In this document: one piece after another, positions 11,548 through 22,074 of the stretch | Numbering within the stretch: the first letter of the stretch is position 1 | How the letters are laid out: each line of letters begins with the position of its first letter | From: Mycolicibacterium rutilum | Lineage (GTDB): Bacteria; Actinomycetota; Actinomycetes; Mycobacteriales; Mycobacteriaceae | DNA length: 64,000 nt | NCBI RefSeq assembly: GCF_900108565.1 | Contig: NZ_LT629971.1 | Location: 2,976,001 to 3,040,000 of the forward strand | Direction of reading: 5' to 3' | Translations under genes and position numbers: made by a program | Notes under the pieces: model-generated | Database searches by the model: none | The model's input: the letters and a program-made list of their open reading frames with translations, nothing else | Told to the model about the DNA's origin: nothing

Positions 11548-12374
11548 TGCGCGTTGGGGACCAGCCGCTTCACCACGGTCAAGAACAGCGACTGATAGCC
11601 CGACCCGGTGAGCCGCACGATCACGTCGAGCACCTTGGCGTCCGCGCCGACCAGCACCCGGGCCCGGTTCTTTCGCACACCGTCGAGGATGATCTTGGCC
11701 GCCTGCTCCGGGGTGGTCCGCGTCAGCCTGGTGTCGAACGTCTTGGTCAGGCCTTCACGGTCGACACCCTCGGCGGCAGTCGAGTTGCGCATGATCGCCG
11801 TCTTGATCCCACCGGGGTGAATGGTGGTCACCTTGACCGGATGACCGGCGGCCTGCATCTCCTGACGCAACGCCTCGGTGAACCCGCGCACCGCGAACTT
11901 CGCCGAGTTGTAGGCCGCCTGGCCCGGCACCGAGAAGATGCCGAACAAGCTCGAGACGTTGACGACATGCCCGTCGCCGGAGGCGATCAGGTGCGGCAGG
12001 AACGACTTCGTCCCGTTGACGACGCCCCAGAAGTCGACGTCCATCACCCGCTCGATGTCCTTGTACGGCGTGACCTCGACGTCGCCGACGTAGGCGATGC
12101 CCGCGTTGTTGTAGATCTGGTTGACCTTGCCGAAGTGCTCGACGACGGCGTCGGCGTACAGCTCGAACGCCTCACGCTCGGTCACGTCGAGGCGGTCGGC
12201 CTTGACCGGCGCGCCGATCGCCTTGATGCGCTCCTCTGTGGCGGCCAGGCCCTCGGTGTCGACGTCGCTGATCGCCACGCTGGCGCCCGACTTGGCCAGT
12301 TCGATCGCCAGCGCCTGACCGATGCCCGATCCGGCGCCCGTGACGACCGCGACCTTTCCGGCGAAGCCCTCCAT
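11544..12374 (-). CDS. Short-chain dehydrogenase/reductase (Rv1245c-like)
   Basis: ATG 12374, 6 nt after AAGGAG, gives 276 residues, the length of Rv1245c; the longer open frame from 12401 lacks such a site. The classical SDR Rossmann motif TGAGSGIG is at residues 12-19, NNAG at about 90, and the catalytic YNSAK with Tyr at about 155. The C-terminal 50 residues carry a hydrophobic region (VIVRLTGSGYQSLFLTVVK). The substrate is unknown. It lies downstream of kgd, separated by an inverted repeat, so it may be transcribed independently. Confidence 0.88.
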   Translation of the reverse strand: MEGFAGKVAVVTGAGSGIGQALAIELAKSGASVAISDVDTEGLAATEERIKAIGAPVKADRLDVTEREAFELYADAVVEHFGKVNQIYNNAGIAYVGDVEVTPYKDIERVMDVDFWGVVNGTKSFLPHLIASGDGHVVNVSSLFGIFSVPGQAAYNSAKFAVRGFTEALRQEMQAAGHPVKVTTIHPGGIKTAIMRNSTAAEGVDREGLTKTFDTRLTRTTPEQAAKIILDGVRKNRARVLVGADAKVLDVIVRLTGSGYQSLFLTVVKRLVPNAH

Positions 12375-12446
12375 AGCCACTCCTTCGCTCGCTTCCGTCA
12401 CGAGGGTAGCCGGTACCGGCGGTCACCCGATCGCCGAGACCGACGC

Positions 12447-12479
12447 AATGGTCGATTACACGGCTCGCGATCGACCATT
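12447..12479. promoter_or_regulatory. Perfect 10-bp inverted repeat between kgd and the SDR gene
   Basis: AATGGTCGAT (12447-12456) and ATCGACCATT (12470-12479) are exact reverse complements with a 13-nt spacer. The stem is only half GC and no T-tract follows on the minus strand, so a repressor operator for the SDR gene is more likely than an efficient terminator. It lies 26 nt past the kgd stop and 73 nt before the SDR start. Confidence 0.4.
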
Positions 12480-12505
12480 ACGTCGGTTTCGAGTGAGCGG
12501 AGAGC

Positions 12506-15500
12506 TCAGGCGAACGCCTCGTCGATGATCTCCTGCTGCTCGACCGCGTGCACCTTCGACGAACCCGACGACGGCGCCGACATGGCCCGGCGCGACACCC
12601 GGCGGATGCCGGTCAGCTTCTCCGGCAGCACCTCCGGCAGCGTCAACCCGAAGATCGGCCATGCGCCCTGGTTCGCCGGCTCCTCCTGCACCCAGAAGAA
12701 CTGCTCGGCGTTGGGGTACTGATCGAGCGTCTCGGCCAGCCGGCGCCGCGGCAGCGGGGCGAGCTGTTCGACGCGCACGATCGCGAGGTCGTCGCGCTCT
12801 TCCTTGTTCTTGCGGGCGACGAGTTCGTAGTAGATCTTTCCGCTCGTCAACAGCACCCGCTTGGCCTTGCTGCGGTCGCCGTCGCCGTCGGTGTACGTCG
12901 GCTCCTCGATCACCGAGCGGAACTTCTGCTCGGTGAAGTCGCGAATGTCGCTGACCGCGGCCTTGTTTCGCAGCATCGACTTCGGCGTGAACACGATCAG
13001 CGGCCGGTGAATGCCGTCCATCGCGTGCCGCCGAAGCAGGTGGAAGTAGTTCGCAGGCGTCGACGGCATCGCGATCGTCATCGACCCCTCGGCCCACAGC
13101 AGCAGGAACCGCTCGATGCGGCCCGACGTGTGGTCGGGGCCCTGACCCTCGTGGCCGTGCGGCAGCAGCAGCACCACGTCGGACAGCTGGCCCCACTTGG
13201 CCTCACCGGAGCTGATGAACTCGTCGATGATCGACTGGGCGCCGTTGACGAAGTCGCCGAACTGCGCCTCCCACAACACAAGTGCCTCGGGGTTGCCCAC
13301 CGAGTACCCGTACTCGAAGCCGACCGCCGCGAACTCTGACAGCGGCGAGTCGTACACCATGAACCGGCCGCCGGTCGGCGCGCCGTCCTTGTCGAGGGTC
13401 AGCAGTTGCAGCGGGGTGAACTCCTGACCGGACGCGCGGTCGATGATCACCGAGTGCCGCTGGGTGAACGTGCCACGCCGAGTGTCCTGACCCGACAGGC
13501 GCACCGTCTTGCCCTCGGCGATCAGCGAACCGAGCGCCAGCAGTTCGGCGAACGCCCAGTCCACCTTGCCCTCGTAGGCCATCTCGCGGCGCTTCTCCAG
13601 CACCGGCTTGACGCGGGGGTGCACGTTGAAGCCCTCGGGCAGCGCCAGGTGCGCGTCACCGATGCGGGCCAGCAGCGACTTGTCCACCGCGGTGTTCATC
13701 CCCGCGGGCACCATCTGATCGGCCTCGACCGACGCGCTCGGCTCGATCTCGTGTTTCTCCAGATCGCGCACTTCGTTGAAGACTCGTTCGAGCTGACCCT
13801 GGTAGTCGCGCAGGGCGTCTTCGGCTTCCTTCATCGAGATGTCGCCGCGGCCGATCAGCGCCTCGGTGTAGCTCTTGCGCACACCGCGTTTGACGTCGAT
13901 GGCGTCGTACATGGCCGGCTGTGTCATCGACGGGTCGTCGCCCTCGTTGTGCCCGCGCCGGCGGTAGCACAGCATGTCGATGACGACGTCCTTCTTGAAC
14001 TTCTGCCGGAAGTCGACGGCCAGGCGGGCGACCCAGGCCGCGGCCTCGGGATCGTCGCCGTTGACGTGGAAGATCGGCGCGCCCACCATCTTGGCCACAT
14101 CGGTGCAGTACTCCGAGGACTTGGCGTCCGAAGGCGAAGTGGTGAAACCGATCTGGTTGTTGACGATGATGTGGATGGTGCCGCCGGTGCGGTAGCCGCG
14201 CAGCAGCGCCAGGTTCAGCGTCTCGGCGACCACGCCCTGCCCGGCGAACGCCGCGTCACCGTGCAGCATCAGCGGCACGACGGTGAACCCGTCGTCGGCG
14301 TCGCCCTTGTCCAGCAGGTCCTGCTTGGCCCGCACCAGGCCCTCCAGCACCGGGTCGACGGCCTCGAGGTGCGACGGGTTGGCCACCAGCGACACCTCGA
14401 TGTCGTTGTCGCCGAACATCTGGATATAGGTGCCGTTCGCGCCGAGGTGGTACTTGACGTCGCCGGAGCCGTGCGCCTGCGACGGGTTCAGGTTGCCCTC
14501 GAACTCGGAGAAGATCTGCGAGTACGGCTTGCCGACGATGTTGGCCAGCACGTTGAGCCGACCGCGGTGCGGCATGCCGATGACGACCTCGTCGAGCCCG
14601 TGCTCGGCGCACTGGTCGATGACGGCGTCCATCGTCGGGATCACCGTCTCCGCACCCTCCAGCGAGAACCGCTTCTGCCCAACGTATTTCGTCTGCAGGA
14701 ACGTCTCGAACGCCTCGGCGGCGTTGAGCTTGCTCAGGATGTACTTCTGCTCGGCGACCGTCGGCTTCTCGTGCTTGACCTCGATCCGGTCCTGCAGCCA
14801 CTGCTGCTGCTCGGGCTCGAGGATGTGGGTGTACTCCACGCCGATGTGGCGGCAGTACGAGTCGCGCAGCAGACCCAGCACGTCGCGCAGCTTCTTGTGC
14901 TCGGCGCCGGCGAAGCCGTTGACCTTGAACTCGCGGTCCAGGTCCCACAGCGTCAGGCCGTGGGTCAGCACGTCGAGGTCCGGGTGGCTGCGGAACCGGT
15001 TCTTGTCCAGCCGCAGCGGGTCGATGTCGGCCATCAGGTGACCGCGGTTGCGGTACGCGGCGATCAGCTCGATGACGCGGGCGTTCTTGTCCTCGATCGA
15101 ATCCGGGTTGTCGGTGCGCCACCGCACCGGCTCGTACGGGATGCCGAGTTCACGGAACGTCTCGTCGTAGAAGTCGTCGTCGAGCAGCAACTGGTGCACC
15201 GTGCGCAGGAAGTCGCCGGACTCGGCACCCTGGATGATGCGGTGGTCGTACGTCGACGTCAGCGTGACCAGCTTGCCGACACCGAGGTCGGCGATGCGCT
15301 CGTCGCTGGCGCCCTGGAACTCGGCGGGGTACTCCATCGCGCCGACACCGATGATCGCACCCTGGCCCCGCATCAACCGCGGGACCGAGTGTACGGTGCC
15401 GATGGTGCCCGGGTTGGTCAGTGAAATCGTCACGCCGCCAAAGTCTTCGGCGGTCAGCTTGCCGTCGCGGGCCCGCCGGACGATGTCCTCGTAGGCCGCG

Positions 15501-16327
15501 ATGAACTGGCCGAACGACATCGCCTCGGCGCCCTTGATGCCGGCGACGACGAGCTGCCGGTTGCCGTCCTTGCCCTGCAGGTCGATCGCCAGGCCCAGGT
15601 TGACGTGTTCGGGCGTCACCGCGTTCGGCTTGCCGTCCACCTCGGCGAAGTGGCGGTTCATGTTCGGGAACTTCTTGACCGCCTGCACGACCGCGTAGCC
15701 GATCAGGTGGGTGAACGAAATCTTGCCGCCGCGAGTGCGTTTGAGGTGGTTGTTGATGACGATGCGGTTGTCGATCATCAGCTTGGCCGGGATCGCGCGC
15801 ACACTGGTCGCGGTCGGCACCTCGAGTGAGGCCGACATGTTCTTCACGACCGCGGCGGCCGCGCCGCGCAGCACCTGCGACTCCTCGCCACCACCTGAGG
15901 GCGCCTTGGCGTCGGGCTTCTTCGGCTCCGGCTTCTTGGCCTCTTGCTTCTTCGCTTCCGGCTTGTCGGAAGGCTTGTCACTGGGCTTGTCGGCCGGCTT
16001 GGCCGCCGGCGCCTTCTTCTCGGGCGCCTTCTCCGCTGCGGGCTTGGGTGACGGCTTGGCCGCGGGCTTGCTCGCCGCGCCGTTGCTGTCGCTCTGCTTG
16101 GGTGCCGGAGCGGGTGCGGGTTCCGGCGGGCTCACGGGCCCGGCGCCGCGCTGCCCGTTACCGGACTGGCTGCCACTGCGGACCTGGCTCTCGGAGGTCG
16201 GCTCGGGGGAGTAGTCGACCAGAAATTCATGCCAACTCGGATCCACCGACGAGGGGTCCTCGCGGAACTTGCGGTACATCTCCTCGACCAACCACTCGTT
16301 CTGACCGAATGGTGAAGGTGAGCTCAC
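12506..16327 (-). CDS. kgd: Multifunctional 2-oxoglutarate decarboxylase/dehydrogenase Kgd
   Basis: This 1,273-residue thiamine-diphosphate enzyme carries the E1 step of 2-oxoglutarate dehydrogenase fused to an E2-like succinyltransferase domain. It feeds the TCA cycle and is inhibited by the FHA protein GarA in mycobacteria (established). The N-terminal 45 residues ([15 protein letters not shown]) are typical. Residues 45-150 are an Ala/Pro/Lys-rich linker, longer than usual. The E2-like catalytic motif [13 protein letters not shown] lies near residue 361, followed by the E1 domain ([30 protein letters not shown]) and the transketolase-like C-terminus. The start is GTG 16327. Confidence 0.95.
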   Translation of the reverse strand: MSSPSPFGQNEWLVEEMYRKFREDPSSVDPSWHEFLVDYSPEPTSESQVRSGSQSGNGQRGAGPVSPPEPAPAPAPKQSDSNGAASKPAAKPSPKPAAEKAPEKKAPAAKPADKPSDKPSDKPEAKKQEAKKPEPKKPDAKAPSGGGEESQVLRGAAAAVVKNMSASLEVPTATSVRAIPAKLMIDNRIVINNHLKRTRGGKISFTHLIGYAVVQAVKKFPNMNRHFAEVDGKPNAVTPEHVNLGLAIDLQGKDGNRQLVVAGIKGAEAMSFGQFIAAYEDIVRRARDGKLTAEDFGGVTISLTNPGTIGTVHSVPRLMRGQGAIIGVGAMEYPAEFQGASDERIADLGVGKLVTLTSTYDHRIIQGAESGDFLRTVHQLLLDDDFYDETFRELGIPYEPVRWRTDNPDSIEDKNARVIELIAAYRNRGHLMADIDPLRLDKNRFRSHPDLDVLTHGLTLWDLDREFKVNGFAGAEHKKLRDVLGLLRDSYCRHIGVEYTHILEPEQQQWLQDRIEVKHEKPTVAEQKYILSKLNAAEAFETFLQTKYVGQKRFSLEGAETVIPTMDAVIDQCAEHGLDEVVIGMPHRGRLNVLANIVGKPYSQIFSEFEGNLNPSQAHGSGDVKYHLGANGTYIQMFGDNDIEVSLVANPSHLEAVDPVLEGLVRAKQDLLDKGDADDGFTVVPLMLHGDAAFAGQGVVAETLNLALLRGYRTGGTIHIIVNNQIGFTTSPSDAKSSEYCTDVAKMVGAPIFHVNGDDPEAAAWVARLAVDFRQKFKKDVVIDMLCYRRRGHNEGDDPSMTQPAMYDAIDVKRGVRKSYTEALIGRGDISMKEAEDALRDYQGQLERVFNEVRDLEKHEIEPSASVEADQMVPAGMNTAVDKSLLARIGDAHLALPEGFNVHPRVKPVLEKRREMAYEGKVDWAFAELLALGSLIAEGKTVRLSGQDTRRGTFTQRHSVIIDRASGQEFTPLQLLTLDKDGAPTGGRFMVYDSPLSEFAAVGFEYGYSVGNPEALVLWEAQFGDFVNGAQSIIDEFISSGEAKWGQLSDVVLLLPHGHEGQGPDHTSGRIERFLLLWAEGSMTIAMPSTPANYFHLLRRHAMDGIHRPLIVFTPKSMLRNKAAVSDIRDFTEQKFRSVIEEPTYTDGDGDRSKAKRVLLTSGKIYYELVARKNKEERDDLAIVRVEQLAPLPRRRLAETLDQYPNAEQFFWVQEEPANQGAWPIFGLTLPEVLPEKLTGIRRVSRRAMSAPSSGSSKVHAVEQQEIIDEAFA

Positions 16328-16488
16328 GGTAGCTACTCGCCTCGATTCCTTCGTTTCACGCGAGCGTGTTCGAGTCGCTCGCCGGGTTAATTCGCGGTTA
16401 CCCGCATTTCCGCCGCCTAAAGGCTAACGCCGAAGCCACGGTCAGACCACGACAACGGCGTTGTGGTCGTTGTGGTCGCCGCCGTGTC
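16328..16488 (-). promoter_or_regulatory. kgd upstream region with two hairpins
   Basis: No gene is seen. Close to kgd, GCGAGCG (16360-16366) and CGCTCGC (16376-16382) form a 7-bp hairpin with a 9-nt loop in the presumed 5' leader. Farther out, 16445-16477 holds a GACCAC-GACAAC block followed by two direct copies of its imperfect complement GTTGTGGTC. These symmetric words are candidates for regulator binding. No clear -35/-10 pair was identified. Confidence 0.3.
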
Positions 16489-16510
16489 GTCGGGTGAGAG
16501 TCACCCCGAC
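16489..16510 (-). terminator. Terminator-like hairpin after the Rv1249c-like gene
   Basis: GTCGGGTGA-GAG-TCACCC(C)GAC forms a 9-bp GC-rich stem with one bulge and a 3-nt loop, touching the stop codon of the minus-strand gene. No U-tract follows, which is common for mycobacterial terminators. Confidence 0.4.
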
Positions 16511-17256
16511 TAGCTCTTCGGCGCGGGCAACACGTGCAGCGTCGCCGGCCAGCGCGGCGGCGGGTCGCCGAACGCGCTGCGCGCGTTGGCCACGATGCGC
16601 TTGCCCATCAGGCGATTTCCTACGCCACCGACGACGGCGCCGATGCCGACCGGCAGCAGCTTGCCGAAGGCGATCGCCCCGCGCTTGAGCGTGTAGCGCT
16701 TGACGAAGTACTTCAGCAGGCGTGAGTTCAGTTGAGACACCGCGGGCAGCGGCAGCGTCGCCGCGCCGTCGGCGACCCAGCCGCCCTTCGTGCGGCCCGG
16801 GCCGAGCAGGTCGGCGATCGCGTGCTTGCTGTCCTCGCCGACCAGCACCGCCAGCACCAACGCCCGCCGGCGCTCGCGATGCTCGGCGGGGATGCCGTGC
16901 ACCTCGGCGACGGCCAGCGCGTAGACCGCCGTCGCCTCCAGGAAGACCACGGTCTCTCCGGCGACGGCCGACATCGCGGCCAGCGTGCCGATGCCCGGGA
17001 ACGCCGCGGCCGATCCCACGGCCGCGCCGCTGGCCATCACCGCCGCGACGTAGTGCGACTCCAGCTTCTTGATGATGTCGGCGGGCGACGCGTCGGGGTT
17101 CTGCTTGCGGAGGCGGTCGACATAGGCCCGGACCGCGGGGCCCTGCACACGCGTGCCGCGTTCGATGATGTGCGACAGGACCTTGGCGGCCGCGCTCGGA
17201 TCCTCGATCTCCCCGCTGACCGCCGGCACCTGTTTCGCCTTCGACCGGGCACTCAT
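16510..17256 (-). CDS. Conserved membrane-associated protein (Rv1249c-like)
   Basis: ATG 17256, preceded by GGAGG, gives 248 residues; the open frame continues upstream but without family support. Residues 80-125 are hydrophobic and Gly/Ala-rich (AAVMASGAAVGSAAAFPGIG) and could form two helices or an amphipathic hairpin. A second Gly-rich segment at about 205-220 (LLPVGIGAVVGGVGNRLMG) precedes a basic region. The size and position upstream of kgd match Rv1249c (262 residues). No enzymatic motif is visible and the function is unknown. Confidence 0.7.
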   Translation of the reverse strand: MSARSKAKQVPAVSGEIEDPSAAAKVLSHIIERGTRVQGPAVRAYVDRLRKQNPDASPADIIKKLESHYVAAVMASGAAVGSAAAFPGIGTLAAMSAVAGETVVFLEATAVYALAVAEVHGIPAEHRERRRALVLAVLVGEDSKHAIADLLGPGRTKGGWVADGAATLPLPAVSQLNSRLLKYFVKRYTLKRGAIAFGKLLPVGIGAVVGGVGNRLMGKRIVANARSAFGDPPPRWPATLHVLPAPKS

Positions 17257-17272
17257 ACAGGCCTCCTGTCCC

Positions 17273-17285
17273 GAACGACTCGTTC
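17273..17285. promoter_or_regulatory. GAACGA-C-TCGTTC palindrome in a divergent promoter region
   Basis: A perfect 6-bp inverted repeat with a one-base centre lies 17 nt upstream of the Rv1249c-like start and 115 nt upstream of the divergent MFS gene. A further near-palindrome around GTTAAC is at 17300-17312. It could be an operator shared by the two genes. Confidence 0.3.
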
Positions 17286-17399
17286 TCCAGGCTAACGCGT
17301 TGTTAACGAACGGCGCGGGGCGCGGGTGCCCGGCCATGATCGCGCTCACTGTCGGCGGGATCGGGAAGAAAATATTGAAAAGCGACGCTAACCATTTCC

Positions 17400-18692
17400 A
17401 TGGCACTATCACCGGCTGTGGATCTGACGACTGTTCGAACCTCGACGCCGAGCGCCACGACGCCGAGCCGCGTACGGATGATCCTCGTGCTGGGCGTGCT
17501 GGTCGCGTTGGGCCCGCTGACCATCGACATGTATCTGCCCGCGCTGCCGAAGATCGCTGATGACCTCGGGGTCACCTCGTCGGTCGCGCAGTTGACGTTG
17601 ACCGGCACGCTGGCCGGGCTCGCGCTCGGGCAGCTGATCGTGGGCCCGCTGTCGGACTCGCTGGGCCGCCGCCGGCCGTTGATGGCCGGCATCGTGCTGC
17701 ACATGCTGGCCTCGCTGCTGTGCATGTTCGCCCCTGACGTCGTCGTGCTCGGCATCGCCCGCGCGCTGCAGGGCATGGGCGCCGCCGCGGCCATGGTGGT
17801 GGCGATCGCCGTCGTCGGTGACCTGTTCACCGACTCGGTCGCCGCGACCGTGATGTCGCGGCTGATGCTCGTGCTCGGGGTGGCCCCGGTGGTGGCGCCG
17901 TCGCTGGGCGCCGCGGTGCTGCTGCAGGCGTCGTGGCACTGGGTGTTCGCCGCGCTGGTGGTGCTCGGCGGCGCGCTGCTGTTGGTGGCGACGCTGGCGC
18001 TGCCGGAGACGCTGCCGCGCGCGCACCGCCGTCCGCTGAAGGTGCGCGGCATCGCGGCGACCTACTTCTCGCTGGTGCGCGACCCGCGCTTCGTCGTGCT
18101 CGTCCTGGTCGCCGCGCTCGGCATGTCGGGGCTGTTCGCCTACATCTCCGCCGCGCCGTTCGTGCTGCAGGGCCGCTACGGGCTGGATCAGCAGGCTTTC
18201 GCGCTGCTGTTCGGCGCGGGCGCGATCGCGCTGATCGCGGCCACGCAGGGCAACGTGGTGCTGCTGCGCCGCTTCTCCCCGCAGACCATCGTGGTGTGGG
18301 CGCTGGTCGTCGGATCGGTGGCGGGCGCGGTGTTCGTGGTGCTGGCCGCGGCGAACCTCGGCGGGCTGTTCGGTTTCCTCGTCCCGGTGTGGGTGGTGCT
18401 GGCGGCGATGGGGCTGGTGATCCCCAACGCACCGGCGGTCGCGCTCGGCCGCCACCCCGAAGCCGCGGGCACGGCGGCAGCGCTGCTCGGTGCCGCGCAG
18501 TTCGGTCTGGGCGCGGCCATCGCGCCGCTCGTCGGGACCCTGGGCAACGACGAATTCGCGCTGGCGGTCGTGATGACGGTGGGTATGGTGATCGCGTTGC
18601 TCGCGCTCGTGAGCGTCGGTGCGTCGGCGCCGCAGAGCGCGGACGACGCCGCAGACGACGTCATCGACGACGTCGTCCCCGAACCGGCCTGA
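17400..18692 (+). CDS. Bcr/CflA-family MFS drug exporter
   Basis: This 430-residue protein has 12 predicted membrane helices. The family signatures are PLTIDMYLPALPKIADDLG after helix 1 and GPLSDSLGRRRPLMAG in the loop between helices 2 and 3 (the MFS A-motif). These match the Bcr/CflA branch, proton-driven exporters of bicyclomycin, chloramphenicol or sulfonamides; the actual substrate here is unknown. The C-terminus is acidic (Asp-rich). No ribosome-binding site precedes ATG 17400. It lies in tandem with a second, DHA2-type exporter, and I recall only one MFS gene (Rv1250) at this place in M. tuberculosis. Confidence 0.85.
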   Translation: MALSPAVDLTTVRTSTPSATTPSRVRMILVLGVLVALGPLTIDMYLPALPKIADDLGVTSSVAQLTLTGTLAGLALGQLIVGPLSDSLGRRRPLMAGIVLHMLASLLCMFAPDVVVLGIARALQGMGAAAAMVVAIAVVGDLFTDSVAATVMSRLMLVLGVAPVVAPSLGAAVLLQASWHWVFAALVVLGGALLLVATLALPETLPRAHRRPLKVRGIAATYFSLVRDPRFVVLVLVAALGMSGLFAYISAAPFVLQGRYGLDQQAFALLFGAGAIALIAATQGNVVLLRRFSPQTIVVWALVVGSVAGAVFVVLAAANLGGLFGFLVPVWVVLAAMGLVIPNAPAVALGRHPEAAGTAAALLGAAQFGLGAAIAPLVGTLGNDEFALAVVMTVGMVIALLALVSVGASAPQSADDAADDVIDDVVPEPA

Positions 18693-18781
18693 CGCCCCCG
18701 CAGCGCGAGCGGTCCTGACTTGTCGGGACCGGCGAAAGCTTCGTAGCGTCGGCCGGATCGCCGAGAACTAGTCGACCCGAG

Positions 18782-20722
18782 ATGTTTTCAACGCTGATCC
18801 GCCGGCAGGCACCCTCATCCCCGAACCCGTGGCATGCGCTGTGGGCGATGATGGTCGGCTTCTTCATGATCCTGGTCGACGCGACGATCGTGTCGGTCGC
18901 CAATCCGTCGATCATGGACAAACTCGGCGCCGACTACGACGCGGTGCTGTGGGTCACCAGCGCCTATCTGCTGGCGTACGCGGTGCCGTTGCTGGTGTCC
19001 GGCAGGCTCGGTGACCGGTTCGGCCCGCGCAACCTCTACCTCCTCGGCCTGACGGTGTTCACGGTGGCGTCGCTGTGGTGCGGGCTGTCGGACACCCTCG
19101 GGATGCTGGTCGCCGCACGGGTGCTGCAGGGGGTGGGCGCGGCGCTGCTGACGCCGCAGACGCTGTCGACGATCACCCGCGTCTTCCCCGCCGAGCGCCG
19201 CGGTGTGGCGATGAGCGTGTGGGGTGCGACGGCCGGGGTCGCGACGCTGGTCGGCCCGCTGGCCGGCGGCCTGCTCGTCGACAGCCTCGGCTGGCAGTGG
19301 ATCTTCTTCGTCAACGTGCCGATCGGCGTGGTCGGGGTGGCGCTGGCGCTGCGTCTGGTGCCCGAACTGCCGACCAACCGGCAGTCGTTCGACGTGCTCG
19401 GCGTGCTGCTGTCGGGCATCGGCATGTTCCTCATCGTGTTCGCCCTGCAGGAGGGTCAGGCGAACGCCTGGACGCACTGGGTGTGGGGCCTGATGGCGCT
19501 GGGCAGCGGGTTCATGGCGGCGTTCCTGTTCTGGCAGGCGGTCAACCCCCGCGATCCGCTGATCCCGCTGGCGATGTTCCGCGACCGCGACTTCTCGCTG
19601 TCGAACCTCGGTGTGGCCACGATCGGCTTTGTGGTGACCGGGATGATGGTGCCGGTCATGTTCTACGCCCAGGCGGTGTGCGGACTGTCCCCGACCCGTT
19701 CGGCCCTGCTGACCGCGCCGATGGCGATCGCGACCGGGGCGCTGGCGCCGTTCGTCGGCCGGCTCGTCGACCGGGCGCACCCGAGCCCGGTGATCGGGTT
19801 CGGCTTTTCGGTGCTGGCGATCGCGACGACGTGGCTGTCGATCGAGATGACACCGGCCACGCCGATCTGGCGGATCATGCTGCCGCTGACGGTGACCGGG
19901 ATCGGGATGGCGTTCATCTGGTCGCCGCTGGCCGCGACCGCCACCCGCAACCTTCCGCCGCAGCACGCCGGGTCGGGTTCGGGTGTGTACAACACCACCC
20001 GCCAGATCGGCGCGGTGCTGGGCAGCGCCAGCATGGCGGCGTTCATGACGTGGCGGGTCGACGACGAGATGGCGCCGTGGGCCGCCGGCTCCGCGGGCGG
20101 GGGCACCGGGGCAACGCAGTTGCCGCCGTCGCTGCACGAGCCGTTCTCCGACGCCATGTCGCAGGCGCTGCTGCTGTCGGCGTTCTTCGCGCTGTTCGGG
20201 GTGGTGGCCGCGATGTTCCTGCTGGGCTATGCGCGCCGGCCGCTCACCGAACCGGCGCCGGCGGTCGGGTACGGCGGCGACGACACCTTTGCCGACGAGT
20301 ACGACGACGACTACGACGACTACCGCGAGTACACGGTGGAGTGGGACGACCCCGGGCCCGCCCGCCGCGCCGAGCCGTCGACCGAACCGCTGACGACGCC
20401 CGCCGAGCCGCTGCCCAGCCAGGCCGGTGACTCGTGGCGCGCGATCCTCGACCAGCTGCTCGCCGACATCCCGCCGGCCCGGCTCGAGAAGCCCGGCGCC
20501 GAACCGATCGGATTGGCGCACAACGGCTTACATGTCGACGACGAGCGCCCGCTGCGCCGGATACCCGACCGGTACCGGGCCGACATCCCCGAGACGCCTG
20601 CGCCGGTGGAGTCGGAGGAGCCGCCGCGCCAGTTCTGGTTCGACTCCGGCGGCAGGCATTCCGCCGACGACGGACCCGGCGAACCGCCCCGCGGCAGGCA
20701 CTCGCGCCGCTGGCACGATTAG
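18782..20722 (+). CDS. DHA2 (EmrB/QacA)-type MFS exporter with acidic tail (Rv1250-like)
   Basis: This 646-residue drug-transport-type permease has 14 predicted helices. Typical motifs are [14 protein letters not shown] in helix 1, the A-motif [14 protein letters not shown], the antiporter motif C region [20 protein letters not shown], and [11 protein letters not shown]. Rv1250 has 579 residues; the extra length is a C-terminal cytosolic tail of about 150 residues that is Asp/Glu/Tyr-rich ([13 protein letters not shown]) and then Arg/Pro-rich. The tail looks disordered. The substrate is unknown. The gene ends 4 nt into the convergent oxidase gene. Confidence 0.88.
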   Translation: MFSTLIRRQAPSSPNPWHALWAMMVGFFMILVDATIVSVANPSIMDKLGADYDAVLWVTSAYLLAYAVPLLVSGRLGDRFGPRNLYLLGLTVFTVASLWCGLSDTLGMLVAARVLQGVGAALLTPQTLSTITRVFPAERRGVAMSVWGATAGVATLVGPLAGGLLVDSLGWQWIFFVNVPIGVVGVALALRLVPELPTNRQSFDVLGVLLSGIGMFLIVFALQEGQANAWTHWVWGLMALGSGFMAAFLFWQAVNPRDPLIPLAMFRDRDFSLSNLGVATIGFVVTGMMVPVMFYAQAVCGLSPTRSALLTAPMAIATGALAPFVGRLVDRAHPSPVIGFGFSVLAIATTWLSIEMTPATPIWRIMLPLTVTGIGMAFIWSPLAATATRNLPPQHAGSGSGVYNTTRQIGAVLGSASMAAFMTWRVDDEMAPWAAGSAGGGTGATQLPPSLHEPFSDAMSQALLLSAFFALFGVVAAMFLLGYARRPLTEPAPAVGYGGDDTFADEYDDDYDDYREYTVEWDDPGPARRAEPSTEPLTTPAEPLPSQAGDSWRAILDQLLADIPPARLEKPGAEPIGLAHNGLHVDDERPLRRIPDRYRADIPETPAPVESEEPPRQFWFDSGGRHSADDGPGEPPRGRHSRRWHD

Positions 20723-22074
20723 GCGCCGAACAGCACCGCGGGGTTCAGGAATCCGGTCGGATCGAACGCCGCCTTGACGGTGCGCATCGCGGCGATGTCG
20801 GCATCGGTGCGTGACATCCCGACGTAGTCGCGTTTGCGGGTGCCGACGCCGTGCTCGGAACTGACATTGCCACCGTGGCCGGCGATCAGGTCCATCATCG
20901 CGGCGTACAACGCGTGCTCACGGTCACCGTCGAGCGCGCACCGGACGAGGTTCAGGTGCAGGTTGCCCTCGCCGATGTGGCCGAACAGCACCGGGATCGC
21001 GTCTGCGGCGTGCTCGGCGACCAGCGCGGCCGCGTCGTCGGCGAACCGCGGTATCGCCGAAAGCGGCAGCGACACATCGAATTTCAGTGGAGGGCCGTAC
21101 ACGCCCAGCACCTCGGCGACCGCCTCGCGGACCTGCCACAGCCGCTGCTGCGCGCCCACGTCCACCCCGACCGCCGGTTCACCGCACAGCTCGACGCCCT
21201 CGAACGCGTCGGCGAGGCGCTCGGTCTGGTCGGTATCACCGGCCAGTTCGACGAGCAGCTGCCAGGCCCCCTCGACCGGTGCCGGCACGCCGGCGTGCTC
21301 GGCGGTCAGCATGCTGGCGCGCGCGTCGATCAGCTCCAGCGCGGCGATCCCGTCCAGGTCGCGGAACAACCGGCCGGCGGCGACCAGCGCGTCGAGGTCG
21401 GCGAAACCGCACACCGCGGTCGCCCGGTGCGACGGTGTCGGGTGCAGCCGCAGGTCGAGCGCGGTGATGACCCCGAGAGTGCCCTCGGCACCGACGAACA
21501 GCGACGCCAGGTCGTAGCCGGTGTTGTCCATCCGGACCCGGCTGTGCCGGTGCACGACCGACCCGTCGGGCAGCGCGACGTCCAGCCCGATCACCTGTTC
21601 GCCCATGTTGCCGTAGCGCACGGTGCGCAGCCCGCCGGCGTTCGTCGACGCCATCCCGCCGACGGTCGCGGTGTCGCGCGCGGCGAGGTCCACGCCGAAC
21701 ACCAGCCCCGCCTCCGTGGCCGCGTGCTGCACTTGGGCCAGCGTCACGCCGGCGCCGACGGAGATCCGGCGCTCGGCGGCGTCGACGTCACCGATCTCGC
21801 GGAGCCGCTCGGTGGACAGCAGCACGTCGTCGTGTTCGGGCACGGTGCCCGCCACCAGCGAGGTGCGCCCGCCCTGAACGGTCACGTAGGCGCCGGCCTC
21901 CCGGCACACCCCCAGCACCGCGGCCACCTCGTCGGCCGATCCCGGGCGCACCAGTGCGCCGGCCCGGCCCCGGTAGCGCCCGGTGTGGTCGACGCTGCGC
22001 CCGGCCAGCACGTCGGGATCGGTGCTGACGTAGGCCTGCCCGACGATCTCCGCCAGCCGGTCGGTCACACTCAT
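20719..22074 (-). CDS. FAD-linked oxidase of the glycolate/D-lactate (GlcD) type
   Basis: This 451-residue flavoprotein has a PCMH-type FAD-binding domain at residues 35-215 ([32 protein letters not shown]) and a FAD-oxidase C domain ending in the metal/substrate region [18 protein letters not shown]. Such enzymes oxidise 2-hydroxyacids such as D-lactate or glycolate. It is one of two paralogues in the window (the other is at 34298-35662). Its ATG overlaps the helicase stop (ATGA), so it is translationally coupled behind the RecB/helicase gene, an odd functional pairing. Confidence 0.87.
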   Translation of the reverse strand: MSVTDRLAEIVGQAYVSTDPDVLAGRSVDHTGRYRGRAGALVRPGSADEVAAVLGVCREAGAYVTVQGGRTSLVAGTVPEHDDVLLSTERLREIGDVDAAERRISVGAGVTLAQVQHAATEAGLVFGVDLAARDTATVGGMASTNAGGLRTVRYGNMGEQVIGLDVALPDGSVVHRHSRVRMDNTGYDLASLFVGAEGTLGVITALDLRLHPTPSHRATAVCGFADLDALVAAGRLFRDLDGIAALELIDARASMLTAEHAGVPAPVEGAWQLLVELAGDTDQTERLADAFEGVELCGEPAVGVDVGAQQRLWQVREAVAEVLGVYGPPLKFDVSLPLSAIPRFADDAAALVAEHAADAIPVLFGHIGEGNLHLNLVRCALDGDREHALYAAMMDLIAGHGGNVSSEHGVGTRKRDYVGMSRTDADIAAMRTVKAAFDPTGFLNPAVLFGA

